From Anolis sagrei (Eukaryota; Chordata; Lepidosauria; Squamata; Anolidae), in NCBI RefSeq assembly GCF_037176765.1, contig NC_090034.1, positions 90,915,000 through 90,978,999 of the forward strand: a stretch of 64,000 nt of DNA, read 5' to 3'. Positions within the stretch are counted from its first letter, which is position 1. Each line of letters opens with the position of its first letter. The notes beneath the pieces were generated by a model. The model saw nothing but the letters and a program-made list of their open reading frames with translations. It searched no databases and was not told the DNA's origin. The position numbers and the translations under genes were made by a program. Below, one piece after another: positions 21,822 through 34,630 of this stretch.

Positions 21822-22975
21822 GTGGATACCTAAGAGTAAACACATTGAAATAAATGGGGTTTTATTTAGTCATGACTTACTGCTCCTATTGATTTCGATG
21901 GGAACATGTAAGCATGGCTTTAAACTTGCTATGTTCGGCTGTGCACAGAAAACATACACTTTAAACAGAATTCTATTATATGAGCCAGAATAGACAACTG
22001 CGCCATTACAAAATAGCCTTGACAGTTCAACAATTGGGAGGGTTCTTTGATCTTATAATTTTATTGCCTTTGACATAAACAGGAAATGGGGAGGAAAATG
22101 AACAAAATCATCTGCAGATCAAAATTAGCCACACAAGAAGATCAAAAGTCATGTGATAATTCATCATTCCTAGAAGCTGGTAGAATAAATGAACCTTTTA
22201 CTTTGTTATTTTTGTCATAAATGTCACATTCTATAGTATATATTTTATTCTAAAACTGACAATTCCATCATGCCCTTCCAATTTTGACCGATTGCCATCT
22301 AGTTTGACAATCTCATGAAAGAAATCCAGAATCATATCATGCTCAAATCATATTACACCAGGAACACATCCTCATATACAAAAAATCCGACTTCTCAATT
22401 TCTGATGTCTTTGAGGAAAAATAGATATACTCAATAGCCTTGAAGACCATGCCAGTTGAATTTGGGAGATGGCTTGCTTCTGAGCCCTTTTGATGTGTTC
22501 CTGATGCTTCAAGGAAATAATAGTCATAAAAAAGCATTTTAAAGTGTTGCAAAGTTGCTTCAGATGGATGGTATCCTGTTCGGTTTTTATAATTCAGTAA
22601 TCTAGAGATGCAACCTTGTAAAGGTTGGCATCTACATTTACAATGGTGAAACCATTGCTATGATCACTAAAGTTACCTAAAACCCTTAAAAGCCATACAG
22701 CTGCCAACCAAAGGAGTCCCATGAATCAGAGAACAAGGCACTGAAGAATGATGCTTTCAGTCCAGTCCCACCAGCAAGATGCAATTTGATGAACAGATAT
22801 GACAGGACACTATAATGGCTGCAAATGTGTGGATCTGCATTCTCTGTTATATACACATGTCAGTTAAAAATAGATAATTACTACATTCCAGTTATGAGGC
22901 TTGTCCCACCAGGTTTCAGTGATGCTAATTATATCCCATTTGCTATGTTATATTAGATGTTATAATATAATATAT
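21822..22975. other. No gene or clear repeat recognised
   Basis: AT-rich unclassified DNA with only short open frames. A TATAT-rich patch ends it at about 22950-22980. Confidence 0.4.
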
Positions 22976-23340
22976 TATATTAAGGCAGTGACTCAGAGAG
23001 CAATGGAAAGAAGGATGTGTGATGTGACAAGATCATGTCAGAAACAAAAGAGCTTTTGTCAAAGAACTGGGGTACATGATGTGGTCAATGAGATCTATGA
23101 GGCAAAAAGAAGATGGACAGGGTATATAGCATGAACAAAAGACAACTGATGGACATGGCGACTAATGAACTAGATACCAAGAGACAACAAGTAGCCCTTG
23201 GGCAAAAATCAAACCATGGGATGAACCAATGGTTAAGCTATTCAGCCAGAAATGGAAAAGAAAAACACAGAATCGTATATTTTGACAAATGGTAGATTTG
23301 CGTGAAGCCCAAAGGAGTGGATCAACAACAAATAGAATAG
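22976..23340 (+). mobile_element. LINE fragment, RTE-like reverse-transcriptase C-terminus
   Basis: The frame reads TQRAMERRMCDVTR ... VNEIYEAKRRWTGYIA, then degraded PRDNK-PLG text. This matches the thumb/C-terminal region shared by many RTE-type LINE polyproteins. Dead copy; subfamily not assigned. Confidence 0.6.
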
Positions 23341-24174
23341 AATAGAATTAAGAGTTCAAGTTCATCTTGTTTCCCAAGGTTAACTTGGTGGGCTATTCTC
23401 TTCTAATAAACTTTGGACTATCCAAATACAGTCTCCCTCCCCAGACAGCTCAGTTTAAAGCCCTCCTGATAATAAGCTCTTAACAAAAATATTCCTGAGG
23501 TACAAGCCATTCTTTGCCAGAAGCCCAACTTCATTAAACCTCAAGTAATGGTACAGCAAGCCAAATTGTTCCTGGCACATGATTTCCCTTAACTTCAGTT
23601 TTTCTGTTGTTCATGTCATTTTCTGAGATCTTTTGCTAGTTTGTGCAAATCTTTAAATAGGTAAAATAAAATAAACACAATACACTTTTGAGCATTACAT
23701 GCACAAGAAAGAAGTGCCGGATCTTTGGAGCTGTTGTTATCCCTCCCATTCCTGTTCAAATTACTATAACATCAATGTGTTGCTCAGAAAATTAGTAGAA
23801 TGAGCATTTTTGCATCACAATAAGTAATGGATCAGGAGGTCAACGTTTCTATGTCCCCTTACCTCTGGCAGAAGACTATGGTGGCTGGAAGCACCCATGG
23901 CAGTGATTCTGAATTTTTAAGTGGCACTCCAAGTTGTGGTACATATTTAAGTGTGATAGGATGTGAAAAGCACCTTTCGCTCCCAACTGAAGTGGGATAG
24001 GATGTGAATAGCACCCCTTCCTAACTGAACTGAGTCCCCAATCACCACTGACTCAACTAACATAAAGTAATTGTTAAGCTTTGCAACAGCACACAAAATG
24101 ATCAGCAGGTGAACCTGTAAAAAGGCCAAAAATTCTGGAAACAAATTACTAGGGTAATCCAAGAAATATTAGAC

Positions 24175-24328
24175 AAGAATAAACTTCATGCCAGAATTCA
24201 CACTACTAGGACTGTTGGATGAACAGATAAAAAGGACCACGAGAGAATCTTATATGGTTAATAATGGAAAAAGACAGAAACATCAACTATAGAAGACTGG
24301 ACAGTCAAGATGTGGAAATTATTAGATA
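24175..24328 (+). mobile_element. L1 LINE fragment cut by a Helitron
   Basis: Reads as the L1 ORF2 C-terminus (KPEFTLLGLLDEQIKRTTRE ... ), parallel to the longer copy at 59300. It stops exactly where the Helitron end (24329) begins. Confidence 0.55.
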
Positions 24329-24600
24329 CTAGTCGTCCCCTGTCACACATTGCAGTGGCCCAGTTTGGTGATCTGGAAAATAAAGTAATGAGAAAGTGTT
24401 GATTTCTAATATATGTAATTTCTTTATGCTTGTGGGTAAACAGTATTTCTTGTTATTTCTTTGTGAGTGTTGATGAAGAGATTGTCTGGTTTGCCTACTC
24501 TGGAACATGCAACATAAAATTGTCCTTCTTTAGGGGTCACTTTCAAATATATTATACTATATCTGTCATGTGCATGTGTGTGCGTGTGTGAATCATATGT
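24329..24600 (-). mobile_element. Helitron 3' part with helicase remnant
   Basis: Minus-strand end CTAG followed by T, sharing gggccactgcaatgtgtgac-type terminus with 4337-4844. Upstream the minus strand translates to GQFYVACSRVGKPDNLFI, the last conserved helicase box of Helitron Rep/Hel proteins. This is a relic of an autonomous element. Confidence 0.7.
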
Positions 24601-24605
24601 ATCTA

Positions 24606-24711
24606 TGTCAGGAGAGAAACGTCAGGAGAGAATGCCTCTAGGCCATGGCCATATAGCCCGAAAAAACCTACAACAACCCAGTGATTCCGGCCATGAAAGC
24701 CTTCGACAAAA
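24606..24711 (+). mobile_element. Penelope-like terminal-repeat fragment, 5'-truncated
   Basis: Starts within the ribozyme-like region and keeps the 3' end (cccagtgattccggccatg ... cttcgacaaa). Perfect 12 bp direct repeat catatgtatcta at 24594-24605 and 24712-24723. A clear target-primed, 5'-truncated insertion into the Helitron. Confidence 0.65.
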
Positions 24712-24732
24712 CATATGTATCTACCTTTATCT

Positions 24733-24812
24733 ATGGCTGGATGGCTCTTTGTCAGGAGGGCTTTGATTATGTTTTCTTGCTCTGGTGAAGAGAATTGAAC
24801 TGAATGGCCTTA
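24733..24812 (+). mobile_element. CR1 LINE tail fragment
   Basis: ctggatggctctttgtcagg ... ttgaactgaatggcc corresponds to the end of CR1 as seen at 39640-39720. Confidence 0.55.
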
Positions 24813-24817
24813 AGGTA

Positions 24818-25440
24818 GCATTTTTCAACCTAGGGGGCAAGATCCGGGGGGGGGGGGTTGTGAGGGGGTGTCAGAAGGGTTGCCAAAGACCACTAGAAAA
24901 CACAGTATTTTCTGCTGGTCATGGGGGTTCTGTGTGGGAAATTTGACCCAATTCTATCATTTGTGGGGTTCAGAATGCTCTTTGATTGCAGGTGAACTAT
25001 AAATCCCACTAACTACAATTCCCAAATGTCAAGGTCTACTTACCCCAAACTCCATCTGTGTTCATATTTGAGCATATGGAGTATTCGTGCCAAGTTTGGT
25101 CTAGATCCTTCATTGTTTAGTGCTCTCTGGATGTAAGTGAACTACAACTCCAAAACTCAAGGTTAATGCCCACCAAAACCTTCTAGTGTTTTATGTTGGT
25201 CATGGGAGTCCTGTGTGCCAAGTTTGGTTCACTTCCATCATTAGTAGAGTTCAGAATGCTCTTTAACTGTAGGTGAACTATAAATTCCAGAAATTACCAT
25301 TCCCAAATGACAAAATCAATTTTTTTAGTGATGGTCACTTCTTGGCTTAGTAGTTGTCATGTGGCCAAATTTGGTGGCAATTAGTCTAGCGGTTTTTGAG
25401 TTATGATGTCACTCAAAACGAACAGAGCGCGCGTGCGCGC
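24818..25440 (+). mobile_element. hAT-like interspersed repeat
   Basis: Begins tttttcaacctaggg with a G10 run, then the shared double body (gttcagaatgctctttgatt; gtgaactataaatcccacta). After 25320 a different end appears (ggtcacttcttggcttag ... gagttatgatgtcac), leading into a GC/AC microsatellite (25428-25459). Confidence 0.6.
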
Positions 25441-25459
25441 GCACACACACACACACACA
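25428..25459 (+). repeat. (GC)n(AC)n microsatellite
   Basis: gcgcgcgtgcgcgcgc followed by nine ac units. Z-DNA-prone alternation. Confidence 0.85.
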
Positions 25460-25954
25460 AGTTTGCAATGTTTTTGAAGGACACATGCTTAGAACACTGG
25501 AAACCATTTTATCAATATATATCTGAGGGAAAAGTAAACACTTTATGTACAGGTTTGTGTACAGACATAAAACATTGGGATATTCACCTGTAAATGTTTA
25601 AACAAGCAGAAATAAACAATTGATTGGATAGAAAGTGAAAGAAAAATGTTAAATTTATAGAGAAACTGGAAAAAGAGAAACTGGAAATCCTCATTTAAAA
25701 CTAATTTATGTATAGTTTAGTAGTTTTAGAATTAAAGATAGAGTAGAGATAAGAGGGAGACAAAAGAAATTGCAACTTTCTCAGTGTGTGTACGTGTCCA
25801 CCGCTGATGGCTAGAGGGTGCATGTGAGTAAAGTAGAAACTTAGTAGACTTGTATAACCTTGTGATTTCTTGTAAATCAGGTGATTTCAGGGAAACAGAC
25901 TCTTAGTAAAAACTCTTGTGTACATGCACTGGGAAAGGTGGGATATAAATATAG

Positions 25955-25956
25955 AA

Positions 25957-26000
<44 letters not shown>

Positions 26001-26041
26001 CTATAAACTTAATTACTGACTAAAGTGGGGGGGGGGGGGGT
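25955..26041 (+). repeat. (TA)n(GA)n microsatellite and poly-G
   Basis: ta units (about 25958-25978), ga units (25979-26000), then a G13 run (26029-26041). Confidence 0.85.
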
Positions 26042-26399
26042 TGGCAATTTCTTTTTCCATCAAAGCTGGCCTGTCACCTTCAGCCAAAATAAAACTAATT
26101 AAAACTGTGGCTGTTGGTCTGTCATCTCCTTTTCCAGTGAACTTTCAGTTTCCACTACAGAGATGTATATTTGTTAGGTAATCATTGTTTAAGTATGTTT
26201 ATGCTTATGTAATCAAAAGTTTTGTTGCTTTTCTTTTTGTGTTTTAAATTTTGTAAAAAATTAAAAAGTTGGAAAAACACACAGAGACCTCAGCCAGAGA
26301 AAACCCGATGGGAATGGAGTAGTGAGACATCCTACTGGAGAACATGGCTGTCTGTTTGGAGCTGAAGAAGAGTTCATCAGCCGACTTGGAAGTCTGACT

Positions 26400-27262
26400 T
26401 GGCAATGGTGGTTACAACCCATATAGATTACTGCTACACGCTCTATGTGGGGTTGTTTTTGAAGACTGTTTGGATGTTTCAACTGGTCCAGTGAGCAACA
26501 GCCAGGTTGCTCACTGGAGAGGCGTTCAGGAAGCACACAACCCCCTGTTACGTCAGCTCCACTGTCTGCCAGTCTGCTACCAAGCACAATTTAGCCTAGA
26601 AAGCCCTAAATGGGTCTGACCCAGGGTACGTGTCTGAACATATCTTCCCCTATGAACCAGCTCAGAGACTGAGATCATCTGGGGAGGCCCTGCTCTCTGT
26701 CCCACCTTCCTCGCAAGAGCAGCTAGTGGGGGCGAGAGACAGAGCCTTCTCAGTGGTGGCTCCTCGGTTGTGGCACTTCCTCCCTAGTGACCTCAGATCA
26801 ATCGCCTCCCTATTACCCTTCAGGAAGAGAGACAAAACCTGGTTCTGGGAGCAGGCTTTCGAAAAATAGTGCAGTGCAGTAATCAATGTGGAATTATGTG
26901 CAATTGATCATGAAATGGCCTTAGACCAGTGGTTCTCAACCAGGGATCCCCAGATGTTTTTGGCCTTCAATTCCCAGAAATCCTAACAGCTGGTAAACTG
27001 GCTGGGATTTCTGGGAGTTGTAGGCCAAAAACATCTGGGGACCCCAGGTTGAGAGCCACTGCCTTAGACCTTGAACTCTGGATACATTTAACTTTGAATA
27101 TATTTTAATCATGTTTATTATGCTGTAATTTTAATTCAAAACATTTTAGGTGAATTTTGTAAGTTTTGAGGCACACTGTGTAGGTGCCATTTGTAAGATG
27201 CCTTGAGTCCCCTCTGGGGTAGAGAAAGGCGGGGTATTAATAAGGTCAATATATAAATAATT
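26400..27262 (+). mobile_element. L2-type LINE 3' end with nested hAT MITE
   Basis: The frame reads HIFPYEPAQRLRSSGEALLS ... GARDRAFSVVAPRLWHFLP, the L2 C-terminus. The 3' end is gagtcccctctggggtagag. A hAT MITE (26927-27061) splits the 3' UTR. Confidence 0.8.
26927..27061. mobile_element. hAT MITE with perfect 8 bp target duplication
   Basis: Terminal inverted repeats CAGTGGTTCTCAACC / ggttgagagccactg, near-palindromic body of 135 bp. Target duplication ccttagac at 26919-26926 and 27062-27069. Confidence 0.85.
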
Positions 27263-27596
27263 CTCCAGTTTAGACCTCACTTGCAGATTTTACATAGAAA
27301 ATTGTTTACGTGACAGAACTCCAAAGTGCAAAATCATTGATGACCAAGAATGTAGAAAAAGTAGTCTATAGAAATGTTAATTTGAAAATGTATATGTTCA
27401 AGAACACCCACAGACCACGTCCCCTCCTTTTCTAATAGGACATGTTTATATTCAGTAGTTTCCCTTGTCTTCTCCCCACCCAGCCTAGCTTCCTCTTTCA
27501 GACTTCTTCATGCTTCAGCCTTCTTTTCCATATTTCCTGCTTCAACCCTATTCTTTCCCCTCCTATAATTATTTCCTGCCACAGTACCGAGTTGGG

Positions 27597-27649
27597 AGGA
27601 GGAAAGGAAAAGTAAGATGGGCAGGTGGGTAGAAGAGAAGCTTTATAAA
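27597..27649 (+). promoter_or_regulatory. Candidate core promoter of the NCAM-like gene
   Basis: A TATAAA box (27644-27649) lies about 75 bases before the start codons, leaving room for a 5' UTR of roughly 45 bases. A run of GGAA-type purine boxes (27597-27611) sits just upstream. Such boxes bind ETS factors including PU.1, which would suit blood-cell expression, but that is inference from short motifs only. Confidence 0.4.
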
Positions 27650-27722
27650 CAGCCCAGGATAACCTGTCCCCAACTGCTGGTTCTGAGAGGCAAGGACACC
27701 CAGTACATCCACCCTACTTTGT

Positions 27723-27765
27723 ATGATGGGACCAGAGAGATTCCTCATTTTAATTTTTGCAGCAG
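27723..27765 (+). CDS. NCAM-like gene exon 1: start codon and signal peptide
   Basis: Two in-frame ATGs open the exon (27723 and 27726). The second has the better context, with A at -3 and G at +4. A hydrophobic run (FLILIFAA) follows, then the donor gtaag at 27766 after one base of a glycine codon. A short signal peptide exon split in phase 1 is usual for NCAM-family genes. Confidence 0.75.
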
Positions 27766-28964
27766 GTAAGACAAATGGCTCCAAAGGTCCCTGTTCAAGA
27801 AGGTGGTGGCTTTCAGCTCTGTTGAGGCTACAGCCTCCCATTCAATTAATCTATCCCGGGTTTCTATTTATTAGTTTAATGTTGTCTTCTTCAATACAGT
27901 GCTTTCGGTGACAACCTTTCTCACTCCCATATGTACTTTTGTGAGGTTGTAGTCTATGGACACCATGCTGGATAAAGGTGATTTAAGTAAAATACGGTTC
28001 CCTAGCGTACTGGGGAAAGAATGCCACTCATCCACATCAGAGTGAGAGGTACAGATAAAAGGTCTTGACTGTTTAGTGGGAGCCAAACATTTATGTTCCA
28101 TATTTTTCTTCTTTCCTAGGAAGTGTCTACTGTTCAAGAGAAGCTCTGGAGATTATCCCAAGCAGTGGGGAAGTGGAGCTGGGCAATAAGATGTATTTCT
28201 TATGCAAAGGTGAACATTAATAACCATGGAGGGTATGTACAGGGATGCATATCAACAGGAGCCAGTGGAATATTTTTGCCATTGTCAGATGAAGGCAAAA
28301 CTCAGATGAAGGCAAATATTTTCTTGTACAAGGTCCTGGATTCAGCCTGGGGATGGAGTTTGAAATTTCTGGTTTATGTTTGTGTCTGTAGCTTCTCACA
28401 TTTCCAAACTTAAATCTATTTTTGGCATCAGTTTACACTTTTATAAAACCACTCTGCTTGAAAATGCGTTACGTATTCCTATATGCATTTCTCCAAACAG
28501 ATGCACCAAGGTTTGCAAATTTGCCTAAACAAAGTTTGCAATAAATGCATATGCCAAAAGCATATAGGCAAAATTGCATTCCAGGATGCATATATTTGGA
28601 GAAATGTATAGGGATGTGCATAGCATGTTAAGTGTTACTGTTTTGGTAATATTGAACAAAATGAGAATTCTGAAAGATAGCATCAACAGTAATAACGTTT
28701 ATATATATTTTTTGTTCAGATATTTATCCAGGGTGTATGAATTAGGTGAGTTCACATTAAGGTAGAAACAGATTTCACTTCACCTTAGCATAATTAGAAA
28801 ATGCAGAAATTAGGGGTTTTGAGTGCAAAATGTTGCAGAGCTATTGGGAAGCTTTGGCACAGGTTTGGAATGATTCTGCCAATTACTGGAATTTACAAGG
28901 AATGCTAAGTTGATGTGGCTATTCAAAAGTTTGAGAATATTGCAAAACATGGATTTCCATTATA

Positions 28965-29012
<48 letters not shown>

Positions 29013-31058
29013 ACGTAATATGATATATTGTATATACATATAACATTTATAATATTATAATGTTATACAATATAATAGTACTAATAATAAGATATTATAA
29101 TTATATATTTTATATTACATGTAATATTACTAATAATATTACAATATAATGGTATAGTACAATATAGTGATATATAATACCGATATTGCACTATGCTAAT
29201 AATATAATATATTGTATGTATATATCTCTTTTAAGCTGCTCTGAATCCCCTTCAGGGTGATAAGTGTGGCATATAAATGTCATAAATAAATAAATAAATA
29301 ATACATACAATGATAACAATATCTTTTGCACAAGTTTGGAGCTCATTCCAGACCACAGGGTTCAGAATTAACAAAGCTGGTAGACCACTGAACTAACTCA
29401 GTGGTTCTCAACCTGTGGGGTCCCCAGATGTTTGGGCCTTCAACTCTCAGAAATCCTAACAGCTGGTAAACTGGCTTGGATTTCTGGGAGTTGTAGGCCA
29501 AAACACCAGGGGACCCACAGGTTGAGAACCACTGATCTAACTCAACAAGAAAAAATCCCAGCTTCCTACAATGCTATCCTGTTACTTGTTCCGACCCCAC
29601 CCCAATTATGCTTGTTTGACTGATACTCTGCTTTAACAAAAAAAGAAGTGTCTAAATACGTTTGAAAATGTAGGATAATTTACTGCACATTTTATCAACA
29701 CTCGTCATTGACCAGGCAGGTTGGGGCTGATGAGAGATGGAGTTTACCAACATGTTTGTTTTAAAATTCTGTACTACCCTATTTTGAGACATTGGGGAAT
29801 GATACTTTGTGATGTCACAGTTTCTCAGCCCATCAATTTTCACCCTTTTTATTCTATATCAGCAGAAATTGCTTTTCTCTGCACTCTAATGTTATGTAGA
29901 CAGTAATATAGTGAGTGTTACTTGGAGAGGTAGAATGGCTTCTGTTTTTATGTGTATCTTTAGAGCAATGGTCCAAGCACAGGTATGCATGTATATGTAT
30001 TACAACAACCTTACATTGATGCTCTTTGTGAAGATAGATTCTCGTTGTGCACATGGTTTGTACATGTGTTTCCAACATCATGCATGAACTATGGCCAGTC
30101 CCTAGTCACAATAGTATGGAACCCCCGGTGGTGCAGTGGGTTAAACCTGAAGACAGGTCGCAGGTTCTAATCCGGGGAGAGGCGGATGAGCTCCCTCTGT
30201 TAGCTCCAGCTCCCCAAGCGGGGACATGAAAGAAGCCTCCCACAAGGATGATAAAAACATCAAATCATCCAGGCGTCCCCTGGGCAACGTCCTTGCAGAT
30301 GGCTAAGTCTCTCACACCAGAAGCAACTTGCAGTTTCTCAAGTCGCTCCTGACACGACAAAAAAAAAAGTCACAATAGTGTAGACAAGGTAACTCCTTCA
30401 AGTTATTTAAGGTTTCAGCTCCCATATATCCCAGCCAGCATAGTCAACAATCAGGTGTTTTGGAAGACCCTTGGTATTTCTATGAAACATTAACCATATC
30501 CTCATGTAAGACTTTATTTTCTATTTTTACCTGTCTGTCATCTATCTGGACAGTATGGGGTAGTGGGTTGGAAAGTTGGATTCCAGGAGGCTGAGGGCCC
30601 TTCCACACAGCCATATAACCCTGAATGTCAAGGCAGATAATTCCTAATATCTGCTTTAAACTGGATTATCTGAGTCCACACTGCCATATAATCCAGTTCA
30701 ATGTGGATTTTATACAGCTATGTGGAAGGGGCCTGACATTCATCCATAAAAACTTCTTGCATGATTTTCAGCATACATGCTATGAATACATCTTTCTGGA
30801 AAAATATATACAAAAGGTTCACCATGAGTTAGGGGGAAGATGCAGAAATTTATTTATTTATTTATTTACGACATTTATATGCCACCCTTCTCACTTCGAA
30901 GGGGACTCAGAGCGGCTTACAAGGTATATATTAAATACAATATATTATATTATTAGCATAGTACAATATCAGCATGAAACATTGCTATATTGCACCATAC
31001 CATTATATCGTAATATTATTAATAATATTACATGTAATATAAATATATAATTATAATA

Positions 31059-31096
<38 letters not shown>

Positions 31097-34000
31097 TGCA
31101 TTACATTATTTATTTATCGTGTCATCAGCATTATTATTACATTATAGTAATGAGGACTTTGCCCCTCCAACTAAAATTGTCTTCATTATCCAAATTTACA
31201 ATATTGTAGAGAGTGAGCAACTGAAATGCATTCACACAAAGAAATCTTATATTTGTTATGTTGACATTGTCTCAGTAGCTTTACCTTTCTCCTGGAGCCT
31301 CTGGTGGTGCAATGAGTTAAACCCTTGTGCCAGCAGGACTGCTGACACAAAAGGTCAGCATTTTGAATCTTGAGAGCAGGGTGAGCTCCTGTCTGTCAGC
31401 AAGAGCTTCTCATGCGGGGACATGAGAGAAGCCTCCCACATGATGGTAAAAAAATCTGGGTGTCCCCTGGGCAATGTCCTTGAAAATGGCAAATTCTCTC
31501 ACACCAGAAGTGACTTGCAGTTTCTCAAGTTGCTCCTGACCTGGAAAAAACCTTTCCCCTTTCTCTCTGTAAACTGTATTTCTGACAACTCAACTAATGT
31601 TGTAAATCACTGCAACACTAGACATTTAGGGACTTGAAGGAATATTTCATGGGGGAGAGGGGAGAATTCATATATAAAGAGCAATGTCTATGTGTCCCCC
31701 ACCTTACACTCTGACTCAACTTGAAAGCACTTAATATCTATCTATCTTTCTCTCTCTTATTATTTATCATGGTTTGGTTTTGTGAAAGGCAATACTGTCA
31801 TTAAGAACCTTTCTGTTTATCTGATGAATTATTTGTTTATTATTATTTTCTGTTTCCAACCAGACTGGGCAATTTGTCATTCTCCCTTTCTTTTCCTTTA
31901 ATACATTATCCTCTGCTTGACAGTAAGAAGAGGCGGGGAGGCCACATTGACATGGATTGACCCCGAAGGCACTGACATCAATGAGGATTCAGAGCCATAC
32001 AAAGAGGTGCTGGTTGACGAACTCTCAAAAGGTCTGGAGATGACCCTGACAGACCCTAAACAGGAAGGAATCTTCACATGCAAAGGCGATTTTGAGTCTG
32101 GAGGGACTACTACTGTCCAGATCAGAATCCATGTGATCCGTAAGTGACAGTGATGTCCCATTGGGAACTAATTCATATTCTGTGGGTGTGAAGGAGCGTA
32201 AAATTACTGCCACCAATTTGTGAGGAAAGCTGGGCAATGATCAATATCAGCTTAGGAGCTGGTTTATAAAGGGACTATTATTTGCAGAAGTATTTATTCA
32301 TTTGATAGCGTAGCGTTTACTGTTCCTGGTTTGGTTTTACTTCTTATGCAGGGCTGTTTGTCTTAGAAGAAACTGCATCAGGCAAGGCTTGAGGAAAACA
32401 GTAACAAATTTATTTAACAGGAGTATAACATATTCAATTGTTTCTTCACAAGAGGCACAAATCTTAGTTGGTTACATCTATAATGGTTCTTGATTAACTC
32501 TGGGAAGGGCTCTTCCTTCCACTAAACAGGTTTCAAACAGTTTCTTTAAAAAGAATGATTCTTTTACAAATGGGTACAGGCACACGCTACCCTTGCTTTA
32601 TGATGGTTCATTTAACATAAATAAGTTACCTGACTTATCTAACTATATTGGCTCACAACCAAACCCTGATTCTTAATATTAAAGAATCAGTCTTTCCTAT
32701 AGTTCTCTAACTATAGGATTCCTGCTGGTTTTCCACACACCACAGGATCAACTACCTCTCCTGTAACTCTTTGGTCACAGACTAGTTCCCTGAATCTCCC
32801 ACCCAGAGATTTCAGTGTTCTCTGTAGCTCACCGGCTTACAGACTCTTCCCTGATTCTCCCACTAGAGAAATCAGTCCTTCCTGCAACTCTAATGGTCAC
32901 CGACTGCCTATTTCAAACAGCCGTGCAGCTATGTGACAGTTGGCTCCACCCCCATTGCTATGGCAACTTAGGCCAAGCCAGCCACCATCTCTAACAAAAT
33001 ATAATCCTACATACTTACCATTTATTAACTACTGTTTAAACAACACATAACCATAGGAATAAAAATACACATCGTCACAGTGGGTAACACAGATCTCAGT
33101 GAAACATGAAATTCCTGTGTATAATAATGCCTAAAATGGATTGTAGTTTATGAGCAGGGTAAATCCGAAACCACATTCTTCAAACCATAGTTTAATTGAT
33201 TTATTATTTGTGCAATCTATTTCTATTAAGCCTTTCTCCCAACATGTATTCTTAGGAGATACTCTGCATTGTTTTGTGTCCAGCAAAAGTGTGGTTAAAG
33301 GGGAGGGGACAGGACAGCGGTCATTTCTGCTCCCATAAGAACTCTGCTACACCAAATGAAAATTTCCTCCCTTCTTCAAATTTCTTACATTGTAGAGAGT
33401 GAAAGTCTTTTCCATTTGGAATTTGTAGATTTGATTGCTCTTTTCCACTGGATAGCTAAACCACCCCTGAAAGTATTGAAATGCTAGAAATCTTTGGACT
33501 GGAGAAAAGTTTTATTAGGGAGGAGGGAGAATTTGTCTTCGGGGAGCAAATATGTCATCCTTTCCCCATGGTTCAGTGTTGTCAAAATTGTGTCCCTCCA
33601 GGTGTTTTGGATCTTAGCTCCCAGAATACCTAGCCATTGGAATAACTGGCTAGGGCTTCTGAGTGTTGGAAACCCAAACATGTGGAGGGCTACAGGTTTG
33701 CTGCCTCTGCCATAACTACATCCAAGAATCAAGGAAACTTGCAATTCAGGACAACTTCTGATTTACTTCTCCATTTTCTCATCTATTATATACACTCGGA
33801 TGTAAAACAGCTTGTTGCTGTTTATTCATTCAGTTGCTTCTGACTCTTTATGGCCTCATGGACCAGCCCACACCAGAGCTACTTGTCAGCCGTGGCCACC
33901 CCCAGCTCCTTCAGAGTCAAGCCAGTCACTTCAAGGATGCCATCCATCCATCTTGCCCTTGGTTGGTCCCTCTTCCTTTTTCCTTCAATTTTCCCAAGCA

Positions 34001-34590
34001 TCATTGTCTTCTCTTCTCTAAAACAACTTGGCAGGGTGCAAAAACATAGGAAAATCATGGGTGTGGCGGTCATGGCGTGTGTGGGATGGGATGGGAGGAG
34101 GGATGTATCTGTCTTAGGTACGGTCTATGGCAGGGTTCTTCAAACTTTTTAAATGGAGGGCCAGGTCACAGTCCCTCAAACTGTTGGAGGGCCAAATTAT
34201 AATTTGTAAAAAAAAATCGGAATGAATTCCTATGCACATTGCACATATCTTACTTGTAGTGCAAAATACACTTTAAAATAATACAATAATTAAAATGAAT
34301 ATCAATTTTAACCAATATAAACTTATTAGTATTTCAATGGGAAGTGTGGGCCTGCTTTTGGCTGATGAGATAGGGTTGTTGTAGGTTTTTTGGGGGGCTA
34401 TATGGCCATGTTCTTGAGGCATTATCTCCTGACGTTTCACCTGCATCTATGGCAAGCATCCTCAGAGGTAGTGAGGTGACTCACTACCTCTGGGGATGCT
34501 TGCCACGATGCAGGCAAAACGTCAGGAGACAATTCCCCAAGAACATGGCCATATAGCCTGAAAAAACTTACAACAAACCAGACGGGATGT

Positions 34591-34630
<40 letters not shown>

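Noticed and set aside
33812-34152. Three overlapping + strand frames of 69-100 codons
   Set aside because: They read through an inverted BovB/RTE LINE fragment in the non-coding sense.
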